DNA of 64,000 bases from Lutibacter sp. HS1-25 (GTDB lineage Bacteria > Bacteroidota > Bacteroidia > Flavobacteriales > Flavobacteriaceae), in NCBI RefSeq assembly GCF_004121075.1, contig NZ_RHLN01000001.1, forward strand, positions 186,001-250,000. Reading direction: 5' to 3'. This document shows positions 53,310 to 63,339 of this stretch, piece after piece. Positions within the stretch are counted from its first letter, which is position 1. Each line of letters begins with the position of its first letter. The translations under genes and the position numbers were made by a program. The notes beneath the pieces are model-generated. The model had not been told where the DNA came from. It did no database searches and saw only the letters and a list, made by a program, of their open reading frames with translations.

Positions 53310-55564
53310 ATTCTAATTTTTTTTAGATAAAATGAAGTTTTTAAGCCACTTGCTGAATTTGAGCCAATCCAAACATTAAAATCTCCTTCTTCAAAATCGT
53401 TTATCAGTTTATGATTTACAAATTTTAAATCGTTAGCATTTACGGTAAAAGTGACTTTTTTTTGCTCACCACTTTTTAATTGAATATGTTCAAAACCTTT
53501 TAATTCTTTAACGGGTCTGGTAATGCTTCCAAAAATATCTTGTATGTATAATTGTACTGTTTCATGACCTTCATTTTTACCTGTATTTGTAATTTTTGCA
53601 GTTATAGTTAGTTGCTCACTACTATTTATGGTGTCTTTTGAAATCTGAATATCTTCATATTTAAATGAGGTGTAACCTAAGCCATAACCAAATGGAAAAT
53701 GAGGTGTGAAACCTGCATCTAAATAATGCGAAGTATTTCCTAAAGAACTTTGCCAAGCTTCAATAGGAATGTCGTTAAGATGTACAAAATTTGTACTATC
53801 TGCAGGTCTTCCGGTATTTTTATGATTGTAAAAATAGGGTAATTGCCCAGCCGTTTTTGGCCAAGAAATTGGTAGTCTTCCTGAAGGTTCACTAATACCA
53901 AACAGCATTTCATAAATAGCCGGTCCACCCATAGTTCCAGGATGCCAAGCCATTAAAACAGCATCAATATCATCAATTATATTGGTAATTGTAATTGCTC
54001 TACCTGCCATTATTATTAAAATAATTGGTTTGCCTGTTTTGGCCAATTCTTTTAGTAGTTGTTCTTGAGCGCCAGGTAAATTTATATGAGCTCTGCTATG
54101 TGCTTCGCCCGATAAAATAGCTTCTTCACCACCAAAAAACACTATAACATCCGATGATTTGGCAGTATTAATGGCTTCATTAAAACCTTTGGTTGATTGA
54201 TCTCTGCTATAGGTTAAACCCTCTGAAAATTTATAATTGACTTGGTATTGGTTAAAAGCATCAATAGGAGTAACGGTATGCTCTTTTTCTGCATCAAAAC
54301 ACCATGTGCCTAATTGTTCTCTTTTAGCATTTGCCAACGGACCAATTACAGCAATTGTAGTGTTTTTTTGTAATGGTAAAATACTGTTTTTGTTTTTTAA
54401 AAGTACACTACTTTTAATAGCTGCTTTTTTAGCGGCTGTTAAGTGTGTTTCGGCATAAAAATTACCTGTATGATTTTTATCTCTGTAGGGATTTTCAAAC
54501 AAATCCATTTTAAATTTAATGCGAAGAATGTTTTTTACAAATTCATTTAATTGTTGTTCGGTTACTTTACCTTCTTTAAGTAATTGTTTTAAATGATGTT
54601 CGTATGCTTGGCTTGTCATTTCCATATCCATACCAGCATTTGCAGCTAATTCGGCTACGTGTTTTTCATCTTTGGCAAATCCGTGCGTGATCATTTCTGT
54701 TGCTGAATTCCAGTCGCTTACCACAAAACCATTAAATTTTAACTGATCTCTTAAAATTGTTTTCAAAACAAATTCATTTCCAGTTGCGGGGATTCCATTC
54801 ACTTCATTAAAAGCAGTCATTACTGTTGCAGCATTTGCATCTATTGCAGCTTTAAAAGGTGGTAAATAAATGTTTCTAAGTAGTTGTTCAGACATGTCTA
54901 CAGTATTGTAATCTCTTCCACCAATAGCAGCACCATATCCAATAAAATGTTTTGCGCAAGCAGCCATAGTTGTTGGGTTTTTTAAGTCTCCTTGAAAACC
55001 TTCAACATAGGCTTTTCCAAGAACCGATGCTAAATAAGGGTCTTCACCAGGAGATTCAGCAATACGTCCCCAACGACTATCGCGAGCAATATCTAACATA
55101 GGTGCAAATGTCCAACGGATTCCTACTGAAGAAGCTTCAAAAGCTGCAATTTCAGAGGAGGTTTTAGCAGTTTCGACATCCCAAGAAGCAGCTAGTCCAA
55201 GAGGAATAGGAAAAATTGTTTTAAATCCGTGAATAACATCTCTTCCAAAAATCAACGGAATTCCGTTCGGGCTTTCTTCAATAGCAATTTTTTGTAATTC
55301 GTCTACATAATCGGTATTCATAACATTTAAAAAGGCTCCAATTTCGCCTTTTCTAACACCTTCTTTTAATGCTTCTGGCAGCGGTCCTTTTACCCTACTT
55401 GAAGTTCCTCTTAAATTAGTTTGACCAATTTTTTCTTCTAAGGTCATTTTTGAAACAAGGTTTTCAATTTTTTCTTCTAAATCATTATTATTTATTGAAG
55501 AACTTTCATTTTTAGTACAGCTAATCACCAGAAAAGTAAAAAGTATGAGTAGTAATTTTTTCAT
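53306..55564 (-). CDS. GH3 beta-glucosidase lipoprotein (BglX-like)
   Basis: A 752-residue enzyme with a lipoprotein signal (FLVISC, Cys16), so periplasmic or surface-anchored. GH3 N-terminal barrel: IPLIFGRDVIHGFKTIFPIP, WTFAPMLDIARDSRWGRIAESPGEDP, KHFIGYGA; the nucleophile is Asp284 in FVVSDWNSATE. The C-terminal alpha/beta domain (FFGGEEAILSGEAHSR) and a fibronectin-III-like tail (about 650-745) complete the BglX build. It should hydrolyse beta-glucosides or short beta-glucans. It lies 14 bp after the esterase gene and is coupled to the broken permease gene by a 4-bp overlap. Confidence 0.93.
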   Translation of the reverse strand: MKKLLLILFTFLVISCTKNESSSINNNDLEEKIENLVSKMTLEEKIGQTNLRGTSSRVKGPLPEALKEGVRKGEIGAFLNVMNTDYVDELQKIAIEESPNGIPLIFGRDVIHGFKTIFPIPLGLAASWDVETAKTSSEIAAFEASSVGIRWTFAPMLDIARDSRWGRIAESPGEDPYLASVLGKAYVEGFQGDLKNPTTMAACAKHFIGYGAAIGGRDYNTVDMSEQLLRNIYLPPFKAAIDANAATVMTAFNEVNGIPATGNEFVLKTILRDQLKFNGFVVSDWNSATEMITHGFAKDEKHVAELAANAGMDMEMTSQAYEHHLKQLLKEGKVTEQQLNEFVKNILRIKFKMDLFENPYRDKNHTGNFYAETHLTAAKKAAIKSSVLLKNKNSILPLQKNTTIAVIGPLANAKREQLGTWCFDAEKEHTVTPIDAFNQYQVNYKFSEGLTYSRDQSTKGFNEAINTAKSSDVIVFFGGEEAILSGEAHSRAHINLPGAQEQLLKELAKTGKPIILIIMAGRAITITNIIDDIDAVLMAWHPGTMGGPAIYEMLFGISEPSGRLPISWPKTAGQLPYFYNHKNTGRPADSTNFVHLNDIPIEAWQSSLGNTSHYLDAGFTPHFPFGYGLGYTSFKYEDIQISKDTINSSEQLTITAKITNTGKNEGHETVQLYIQDIFGSITRPVKELKGFEHIQLKSGEQKKVTFTVNANDLKFVNHKLINDFEEGDFNVWIGSNSASGLKTSFYLKKIRI

Positions 55565-55578
55565 TTTTAATTGATAGT

Positions 55579-56448
55579 TTAGTTAGTTTTAGTTTTTGAA
55601 AATAGCCAAGGAATTAAATCGGGTTCGTTAAATGCTTTCACAAAAGTTTCGCCATGATTTATTCCTTTATATTCGGTGTAATTTACGTCGGCATTTTGTT
55701 CTTTTAATAGTTTATACATTGTTCTAGAGCCTTCAACGGGATTCCATTCATCTTTATTTCCGTGAAATATCCAAAAGGGAATGTGTTTGATGTTTTCAAT
55801 TTGAGATGGGTCTGAATAACCAGCCATTGGAATTGCAGCAGCAAATAAATGTGGTTTTCGGGATGTAAATTCCCAGGTGCCAAATCCGCCCATTGAAACA
55901 CCAATTAAATAAATTCTGTTTTTATCTATAAGTAAACTATCCGAAATTTTTTCAATTAATTCTAAAGTTGCAGCTCCAGATTCAGAGGGAATGGGGTTCA
56001 TTTGATAAGAACCATTTTTAGTGAGTCCGTTAAAAGGAGTTTTAGGTGTATTGCCAATCCATTTAGCCCATTCTTCATTTTCAGTTTTATCAGAACACTG
56101 CGGAATTAAAATATAACAGGGAAAAGAAGTTTGCATTTTTGAACTTAAAAGCGAATTTTGGTTTGTAATAAATCCTGCTTCATGATAAATGCGAGCTCCA
56201 TTATCTGTTCCTCTGTCACCTCTACCATGCAAGAAAATTACCAAAGGTAAATATGTTTGATTTGCATTTTTTGGACTGAATAATCTGTATGGTAATTTTA
56301 AACCATTTTTTGAATTATAACTATTTTTCACCAATAGATGATCTATTTTATTTTTAAAAATATTACTGTTGTGTTTTTTATTTTTAAAACTGCAACTTGT
56401 TATAAATAAGAATGTTATTAGTGTTATTTTTAAAAAATGTGTAGACAT
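55579..56448 (-). CDS. lipoprotein serine esterase of the alpha/beta-hydrolase fold
   Basis: A 289-residue protein with a lipobox (ITSC, about Cys19). The hydrolase carries oxyanion region LVIFLHGRGDRGTDNG, nucleophile elbow YLIGVSMGGFGTWEF (Ser in G-x-S-x-G), Asp in FWIFHGNKDEWNP and His in GINHGETFVKAF. This matches predicted phospholipase/carboxylesterase or feruloyl-esterase-like proteins with substrate-binding inserts. In a beta-glucan locus it may remove acyl groups from plant polysaccharide; the substrate is inferred only. First gene of the minus-strand unit. Confidence 0.85.
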   Translation of the reverse strand: MSTHFLKITLITFLFITSCSFKNKKHNSNIFKNKIDHLLVKNSYNSKNGLKLPYRLFSPKNANQTYLPLVIFLHGRGDRGTDNGARIYHEAGFITNQNSLLSSKMQTSFPCYILIPQCSDKTENEEWAKWIGNTPKTPFNGLTKNGSYQMNPIPSESGAATLELIEKISDSLLIDKNRIYLIGVSMGGFGTWEFTSRKPHLFAAAIPMAGYSDPSQIENIKHIPFWIFHGNKDEWNPVEGSRTMYKLLKEQNADVNYTEYKGINHGETFVKAFNEPDLIPWLFSKTKTN

Positions 56449-56755
56449 TTGTAGCTTTGCTTTTGGTAAAAATATAGTTTAGGTTTTATAATTTTTAATA
56501 CTAAAATTACAATTTGAAGAACAATTTTATCAACCATTAGAACAGTTTAAATTGAATTTTTTTATAAAAAACAATGCGCAAAAGACAAAATAGTATCAAC
56601 TTTTATTTATTGTCTTGGTTAATTTTGATTTGTAAAATAGAACACAAGTTACCATAGATATACAAACAAAGTAGTTAAATAAAAAATCAACGATTCTTTT
56701 AAAAAAAAAGCAAACTATTGCTTTTTAAAATTTGAGAGAGATTAACTTATAATAA
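56449..56755. promoter_or_regulatory. divergent promoter region, esterase/cellobiose phosphorylase
   Basis: A 307-bp AT-rich region between divergent genes. TAATTTTG (56620-56627), an exact TAnnTTTG match, could start the phosphorylase mRNA with a leader of about 120 nt, though no TTG lies at the right distance. No clear operator dyad or RNA is seen. Confidence 0.4.
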
Positions 56756-59194
56756 ATGAAATACGGACATTTTGACGATGCAAATAGGGAGTATGTAATA
56801 ACAAACCCTAAAACACCTTATCCTTGGATTAATTATTTGGGGAATGAAGATTTTTTCTCATTAACTTCAAATACTGGTGGAGGATATACTTTTTATAAAG
56901 ATGCTAAATTTAGAAGATTAACGCGTTACAGATACAATAATGTACCTGTTGATGATGGTGGAAAATACTTTTATATTAAAGATGGCGATACTGTTTGGTC
57001 TCCAGGATGGAAACCAATGAAAACAGATTTGGATAGTTATGAATGCCGTCATGGTATGAGCTATACCAAGTTTAAAAGTGCTAAAAATGGTGTTCAGGCT
57101 CAAATATTACAATTTATTCCACTAGGATTTTGGGGTGAAATTCAAAAAGTGAGTTTGAAAAATACTTCTTCTGAAGTAAAAAAGTTAAAATTATTTTCTT
57201 TTATTGAGTTTGCACTTTGGAATGCCGAAGATGATATGACCAACTTTCAACGTAACTTTAATACAGGTGAAGTTGAAATTCAAGACTCGGTTATTTATCA
57301 TAAAACAGAGTTCAAAGAGCGAAGAAATCATTATTCATTTTATTCGGTAAATCAGCCTATTCAAGGTTTTGATACAGATAGAGAATCGTTTTTAGGTTTG
57401 TACAATGGTTTTGACAACCCAGATGTTGTAAATGCAGGAAAACCAAAAAATACTGAAGCGCACGGATGGTCTCCAATAGCTTCGCATTATATTGAAGTCG
57501 AGTTGCAACCAGGCGAATCAAAAGAATTTATTTATATGCTGGGTTATGTTGAAGTTGATGCTGATAATAAATGGGAAAGCAAATCTGTAATTAATAAAAA
57601 GCCTGCAAAGGCTATGATTGCCAAGTTTGATACTGTTGAAAAAGTAGATGCAGCTTATAACGATTTAAAAGCTTATTGGGATAATTTACTGGGTAAAATA
57701 AATATACAATCTGGTGAAGAAAAACTAGATAGAATGGTAAATATATGGAACCAATACCAATGTATGGTTACTTTTAATATGTCTCGTTCTGCTTCATTTT
57801 TTGAGTCTGGAATTGGTCGTGGCATGGGATTCCGTGATTCAAATCAAGATTTAATTGGTTTTGTACATCAAATTCCTGAAAGAGCACGTGAACGTATTTT
57901 TGACATTGCTTCAACGCAGTTTGAAGATGGATCGTGTTACCATCAATATCAACCTTTAACCAAAAAAGGAAACGCTGCCATTGGCGGTGATTTTAACGAT
58001 GATCCACTTTGGTTAATTTTATCAACTTCAGAATATATTAAAGAAACAGGTGATTTTTCGTTATTAGACGAAATGGTTCCTTTTGACAATGATGCTTCTA
58101 GAGCAAAACCTCATTTCGACCATTTAAAAGCGTCGTTTTATCATGTGGTAAACAATTTAGGGCCACATAAATTACCATTAATTGGACGTGCAGACTGGAA
58201 TGACTGTTTAAATTTAAACTGTTTTTCAAACGATCCAAATGAGTCTTTTCAAACTACAGGAAATAAAAAAGGCGATACTGCAGAGTCTTTAATGATTGCT
58301 GGTCTTTTTGTAGTTTATGGAAAAGAATATGTGAAATTATGCAATAGAATTGGTAAAAATGAAGAAGCTGCTGAAGCAGAAGTTCATGTAAATAATATGA
58401 TTGAGGCTGTAAAAAGTCATGGTTGGGATGGAGATTGGTATTTAAGAGCTTATGATTATTATGGTAAAAAAATAGGATCTAATGAAAATGAAGAAGGGAA
58501 AATTTTTATTGAATCTCAAGGTTGGTGTACTATGGCCGAAATTGGAAAAGAAGAAGGCTTGGTTGAAAAATCTTTGAATTCAGTAAAAGAGCATTTAGAT
58601 TGTGAATATGGAATTGTGTTAAACAGCCCTGCTTTTACAAAATACTATATAGAATACGGTGAAATTTCAACATATCCAGCAGGTTATAAGGAAAATGGTG
58701 GTATTTTTTGTCACAACAATCCTTGGATTATGATTGGTGAAACAATGATTGGTCGTGGAGATGCAGCTTATGATTATTATACGAAGATTGCACCAAGCTT
58801 TTTAGAAGAGATTTCTGAATTACACAAAGTAGAGCCATATGTGTATTGCCAAATGATTGCAGGTAAAGAAGCTTTTAAACCTGGTGAAGCTAAAAACTCT
58901 TGGTTATCAGGTACAGCTTCTTGGAATTTTTACGCTATTACGCAATATATTTTAGGAGTAAAACCAGATTATGATGGGCTTTCAATAAATCCTTGTATTC
59001 CATCAAAATGGGATGGCTTTAAAATGACCAGAGAATTTAGAGGAGCTACATATAGTATTGAAGTTTTAAATCCAGATCATATTAGTAAAGGCGTAAAACA
59101 ACTTATTGTAAATGGTGAAATAGTGAATGGAACTGTAATACCAATTTTAGAAAAAGGAAAAACCCACACTGTAAAAGTGGTAATGGGAAAATAA
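56756..59194 (+). CDS. cellobiose phosphorylase (GH94)
   Basis: An 812-residue cytoplasmic enzyme that splits cellobiose with phosphate to glucose 1-phosphate and glucose. It follows the Cellulomonas enzyme closely throughout: [66 protein letters not shown], and [15 protein letters not shown] with the general-acid Asp483. C-terminal [12 protein letters not shown] and [13 protein letters not shown] hold phosphate-binding residues. The length equals the family norm (about 810-820). No signal peptide, so cellobiose must enter the cell. Divergent from the GH3 unit. Confidence 0.95.
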   Translation: MKYGHFDDANREYVITNPKTPYPWINYLGNEDFFSLTSNTGGGYTFYKDAKFRRLTRYRYNNVPVDDGGKYFYIKDGDTVWSPGWKPMKTDLDSYECRHGMSYTKFKSAKNGVQAQILQFIPLGFWGEIQKVSLKNTSSEVKKLKLFSFIEFALWNAEDDMTNFQRNFNTGEVEIQDSVIYHKTEFKERRNHYSFYSVNQPIQGFDTDRESFLGLYNGFDNPDVVNAGKPKNTEAHGWSPIASHYIEVELQPGESKEFIYMLGYVEVDADNKWESKSVINKKPAKAMIAKFDTVEKVDAAYNDLKAYWDNLLGKINIQSGEEKLDRMVNIWNQYQCMVTFNMSRSASFFESGIGRGMGFRDSNQDLIGFVHQIPERARERIFDIASTQFEDGSCYHQYQPLTKKGNAAIGGDFNDDPLWLILSTSEYIKETGDFSLLDEMVPFDNDASRAKPHFDHLKASFYHVVNNLGPHKLPLIGRADWNDCLNLNCFSNDPNESFQTTGNKKGDTAESLMIAGLFVVYGKEYVKLCNRIGKNEEAAEAEVHVNNMIEAVKSHGWDGDWYLRAYDYYGKKIGSNENEEGKIFIESQGWCTMAEIGKEEGLVEKSLNSVKEHLDCEYGIVLNSPAFTKYYIEYGEISTYPAGYKENGGIFCHNNPWIMIGETMIGRGDAAYDYYTKIAPSFLEEISELHKVEPYVYCQMIAGKEAFKPGEAKNSWLSGTASWNFYAITQYILGVKPDYDGLSINPCIPSKWDGFKMTREFRGATYSIEVLNPDHISKGVKQLIVNGEIVNGTVIPILEKGKTHTVKVVMGK

Positions 59195-59227
59195 TTAATT
59201 TTGTTTTGTTTTTTTGATTTAAGTAAA

Positions 59228-59260
59228 AAATCCTGAAGCGGCTATCTTCAGGATTTTTTT
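59228..59260. terminator. bidirectional terminator
   Basis: AAATCCTGAAG (59228-59238) and CTTCAGGATTT (59246-59256) form an 11-bp stem with T-tract, between the convergent phosphorylase and AraC genes. Confidence 0.9.
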
Positions 59261-59264
59261 AGTT

Positions 59265-60137
59265 TTATAAAATTCTTTTTGTGCCTACAAATTCATGTCT
59301 AAATTCTTTTGGCGTACATTTTTTTTCCTTTTTAAAAAGCCTGTTAAAATTTGCAATATTATTAAAACCGCACATAAAACTAATTTCACCAATACTTAAG
59401 TCGGTTTCTAATAACCAACGCGAAGCAAAACTAATTCGGGTATGATTGATATAGGTTACAAATGTTTTTCCAGTTCGTTTTTTTATAAATCTGTTGAATG
59501 AAACAGGACTCATATTTACCAATTCGGAGATTTCATTTAAAGTAATTGTTCTTTTGAAATTGGCTTGAATATAGTCGTATACTTTTTTTATTTGATCACT
59601 ATTTTGAAAGTCAGTTTTTTCAACACTCGAATTTGAAAGCATTCTTTGATTTTCAGATTTAGCCAAATCATCTAAAATTGAAATAAACTCTAAATAATAT
59701 TTAATACCCGTTATTCTAGGTAGCGCCATCAATCTAGGCATCATTTGTATGGTAGTTTCCTTTGAAAAAAGGATGCCGTGTTTTGCACGGTTAAACATAT
59801 CTTTAATAGGTTTAAAGATTCTTCTAGATAAAGTTTTTTCGTTCAATAAATCATCGTGAATATGAACGGTAATTTCAAAAATCTCTTTGCATTTACAATT
59901 GTGTAATTCCCAACCGTGAACCACATTTGGACCTACTAAAACCAATTCCAATTCTTCAATCTCACTAGTATGGTCACCAATAATGCGACGCACCCCTTTT
60001 CCTCTGTAAATAAAATTAAGTTCATATTCTGGGTGAAAGTGGATTGGAAAATCAAAATCGTCTTTAACCCGTTCTTCAACCAAAAAGCTATCTTCAGGTA
60101 TTAATCTTGTGATTTCTCGGTGCGCATTGTTTATCAT
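59265..60137 (-). CDS. AraC-family transcriptional regulator
   Basis: A 290-residue protein with an N-terminal cupin sensor domain (FDFPIHFHPEYELNFIYRGKGVRRIIGD) and a C-terminal double HTH of AraC type. The HTH segments are TLNEISELVNMSPVSFNRFIKKRTGK and SIGEISFMCGFNNIANFNRLFKKEKKCTPKEFR. It is transcribed away from the SusC gene, with 175 bp between them, and most likely senses a sugar and controls this locus. Confidence 0.93.
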   Translation of the reverse strand: MINNAHREITRLIPEDSFLVEERVKDDFDFPIHFHPEYELNFIYRGKGVRRIIGDHTSEIEELELVLVGPNVVHGWELHNCKCKEIFEITVHIHDDLLNEKTLSRRIFKPIKDMFNRAKHGILFSKETTIQMMPRLMALPRITGIKYYLEFISILDDLAKSENQRMLSNSSVEKTDFQNSDQIKKVYDYIQANFKRTITLNEISELVNMSPVSFNRFIKKRTGKTFVTYINHTRISFASRWLLETDLSIGEISFMCGFNNIANFNRLFKKEKKCTPKEFRHEFVGTKRIL

Positions 60138-60312
60138 AATTTTTTTATATACAAAATTGATGAATTATTGTTCAATATTGTCGTAAATATATAAAAATTT
60201 GACAAAATCCTATTAACAATTCTTTAACACTTAAACTAATTTTACTTGATGTATTGGAGTTTTTTCAAGAAAACTAGATACAAAACAAATAAATAATTAA
60301 ACCAAATAATTT

Positions 60313-63300
60313 ATGAAAATTCAAATTTTAAAAAACATCTTTATTCTTGGACTTCTGCTGTTCGGTGTTTGCGCACAGGCCCAGAGAGTTTCAGGTACAG
60401 TGTCAGATGCTAATGGTCCTATGCCAGGTGCAAGTATTATTGTGAAAGGCACAACTAATGGTACAACAACCAATTTTGATGGGCAGTACACATTAGAGAA
60501 TGTAGCAGCAAATGCTGTATTACAAGTGACCTTTGTGGGTTATGGCTCAAAAGAGGTCAGTGTTGCTGGTAAATCAGTTGTTGATGTAGTGCTTATTGAA
60601 GAATCTGACGTTTTAGAACAAGTAGTTGTTGTTGGATACGGGGTTAAAAAGAAAAGTTTAGTAACAGGTGCAATTGGAAGTTTAGATTCCAAAGAAATTG
60701 AAAATTCATCTAGTCCACGCGTTGAACAGGTACTACAAGGTAGAGTTTCAGGTGTAACAGTTGTTTCTTCTTCTGGTTCTCCAGGTTCTGGTGCAAAAGT
60801 AAGAATTAGAGGTGCTGGTTCTAATGGAAATTCAGATCCTTTATATATTGTAGATGGAATGAAAGTAAATTCAATGGATAACATTGCACCAAGCGATATT
60901 GCCAATATTGAAGTTTTAAAAGATGCTGCTTCTTCTGCTATTTATGGTACTGAAGGTGCAAATGGTGTTGTAATTATTACTACAAAACAAGGTAAAATCG
61001 GTGAGCAAGTAGTTAGTTTTAGTACTAGCTTAGGTTCTCAATCGGTTAATACCAAAATGGAATTAATGAATGCAGGTCAATTTGTTAAATACATGAATGA
61101 AGCTGGTGAAGCTACAGTTGTAGACAATGGAATTGATACAGATTGGATTGATGAAACTTTTAACAATGCATTTGTTCAAAGATATGATATCAGTTTCTCT
61201 GGCGCAACTGAAAAAATGTCTTATTATTTATCAGGTTCTTATTTAAACCAAGATGGTACTGTTGGAAATGATAATAATTATAAAAGATATACAACACGTT
61301 TAAACTTAAAAAGTGATGTAAAAGAATGGTTAGAAGTAGGTACAAATGTAACGTATACTAATATTGGAAATTCTCCAATTTCAGAAGACGATTCATTTAG
61401 AAGTCCTATTAATAGTATGTTGTTAATAGATCCATTAACTCCGGTTATTTACACAGGAGCTTTGCCTCCAAGAGCAGTTGAGGGTGTTGCAAATGGCACT
61501 GCTATGACAGACAGCAACGGTAACGTATATGGTTACCCAACTTATTCAAATGGAGAGGTAATAAATCCAGTAGCTTCATCTAATTATTTATATAGAGGTG
61601 GAATTGATACTGATAAAATATTAATTTCAGTATATGCTAAATTAAAATTATACGAAGGATTACATTTTACATCTAGATTAGGTTATGAAAGATCTAATAC
61701 ATTTGATGCTAGATGGACACCTATTTATTTTGTAACTTCTGAAGAGCAAAATTCTCAAGTAACATTAAGAGACAATCTTAGTAGAAACTCAAGATGGTTA
61801 TGGGAAAACTTTGTTGATTACACAAAACAAATAGGAGAACATAATGTTACTGCATTGTTAGGTTATTCAGCTGAAAAAATTAAAAATCCTTACTATTCTT
61901 TACAAGGAAGTGAAGTAGCTCAAGAATCAGAAGAGTTTGCATACTTTGATTTTACAAATAGAGATAATGATAGAATTGGAGGAAGTATTTATCAAAAAAA
62001 TATGAATTCTGTTTTTGGTAGAATTTCTTATGATTATGCTGGAAAATATCTTTTAGAAGGTTCTTTAAGATACGATTCTTCAAGTGTTTTCCCTAAATCT
62101 AATAAAGGAGGAACTTTCCCTGCTGTTTCAGCTGGTTGGGTAATTTCAAAAGAAGATTTTTGGAATTATGATGGCGCAGTTGATTATTTAAAATTACGTG
62201 CAAGTTGGGGGCAAAATGGTTCGGATGCAAACTTAGCAGGAAATGGTGATATTCAGGTGTTTAGAACAGTTGATGGGTCTACTCCAGTTGTTTACCAAGG
62301 TATTACCGGAGTTACTCCAGGAGATTTAGCAAACCCTAGTTTAACATGGGAACGTTCTGAGCAAACCAATATTGGTGTTGATTTAAGAGCTTTAAATGGT
62401 AGATTAAATTTTGGAGCAGATTGGTATAATAAAACTACACGCGATTTGATTATTCCAAATGGTAATATTATTGCACCACCTTCATTAGGACAAACTGTTG
62501 GAGCAATTAATGGTGGAACAATTAAAAATACAGGACTTGAATTTGAAATTGGTTGGGGAGACACAACAAGTGGCGATTTTTCTTACGACATTAATTTCAA
62601 TATTTCAACTTTGAAAAATGAAGTTACTGAAGTTATTGTACCTGCTCCATTAATTGGTGCTGGCTCACCTTCAAACGGTGATGGTATTACAAGATTTGAA
62701 GAAGGATATCCAGTATGGTATTTTTATGGATACAAAACAGCTGGAATAGATCCTGCAACAGGAGCCCCTATTTATGTTGAAACAGATGGAAACCCTGGTA
62801 TTACTGCGAACGATAAAACGATGATTGGATCACCACAACCAGATTTAATTTACGGTGGTAATATTGCCTTAGGGTATAAAAATTTCGACTTTAATGTAAT
62901 GTTACAAGGTGTTGCTGGAAATGAAATTATTGCAGCATACCATCAACCTTCTCGTCCTTTAACAAATAAACCAGTAAATTGGTATACTGATAGATGGACT
63001 CAAGTAGGAGACAACGCTTCTATGCCTGGAGCAGCTCATGCAATTGATGCATATCAATCAGATTTAGTTGTTGAAGATGGTGCTTATATGAGAGTAAAAC
63101 AATTACAATTAGGATATACTTTTGATAATGATATATTAGAAAAAGCACATTTGAAAAAATTGAGATTGTATATTTCTATGGACAACTATTTTACATTTAC
63201 TAAATTCTCTGGATTAGATCCTGAAGCAGGTAGTTTTTCAGATAATAGTGTTGGTGTAGATAGAGGTTTTTATCCAATTCCTAGAGAAGTTATGTTTGGA

Positions 63301-63318
63301 TTGTCAGTAGATTTTTAA
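60313..63318 (+). CDS. SusC/RagA-family TonB-linked outer-membrane transporter
   Basis: A 1001-residue TonB-dependent importer. A signal peptide (VCAQAQ) precedes a carboxypeptidase-regulatory-like domain (VSGTVSDANGPMPGASIIVKGT, TNFDGQYTL). Next is a TonB-box-like VVVVGYGVKKK and a plug (VEQVLQGRVSGV, IRGAGSNGNSDPLYIVDGM). The 22-strand barrel ends in the typical VMFGLSVDF. It imports an oligosaccharide captured by the SusD encoded next. Cellobiose or longer beta-glucan fragments are the likely substrates, judged from the neighbouring enzymes. Confidence 0.96.
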   Translation: MKIQILKNIFILGLLLFGVCAQAQRVSGTVSDANGPMPGASIIVKGTTNGTTTNFDGQYTLENVAANAVLQVTFVGYGSKEVSVAGKSVVDVVLIEESDVLEQVVVVGYGVKKKSLVTGAIGSLDSKEIENSSSPRVEQVLQGRVSGVTVVSSSGSPGSGAKVRIRGAGSNGNSDPLYIVDGMKVNSMDNIAPSDIANIEVLKDAASSAIYGTEGANGVVIITTKQGKIGEQVVSFSTSLGSQSVNTKMELMNAGQFVKYMNEAGEATVVDNGIDTDWIDETFNNAFVQRYDISFSGATEKMSYYLSGSYLNQDGTVGNDNNYKRYTTRLNLKSDVKEWLEVGTNVTYTNIGNSPISEDDSFRSPINSMLLIDPLTPVIYTGALPPRAVEGVANGTAMTDSNGNVYGYPTYSNGEVINPVASSNYLYRGGIDTDKILISVYAKLKLYEGLHFTSRLGYERSNTFDARWTPIYFVTSEEQNSQVTLRDNLSRNSRWLWENFVDYTKQIGEHNVTALLGYSAEKIKNPYYSLQGSEVAQESEEFAYFDFTNRDNDRIGGSIYQKNMNSVFGRISYDYAGKYLLEGSLRYDSSSVFPKSNKGGTFPAVSAGWVISKEDFWNYDGAVDYLKLRASWGQNGSDANLAGNGDIQVFRTVDGSTPVVYQGITGVTPGDLANPSLTWERSEQTNIGVDLRALNGRLNFGADWYNKTTRDLIIPNGNIIAPPSLGQTVGAINGGTIKNTGLEFEIGWGDTTSGDFSYDINFNISTLKNEVTEVIVPAPLIGAGSPSNGDGITRFEEGYPVWYFYGYKTAGIDPATGAPIYVETDGNPGITANDKTMIGSPQPDLIYGGNIALGYKNFDFNVMLQGVAGNEIIAAYHQPSRPLTNKPVNWYTDRWTQVGDNASMPGAAHAIDAYQSDLVVEDGAYMRVKQLQLGYTFDNDILEKAHLKKLRLYISMDNYFTFTKFSGLDPEAGSFSDNSVGVDRGFYPIPREVMFGLSVDF

Positions 63319-63339
63319 TAAAAAAACATTTATATAAAT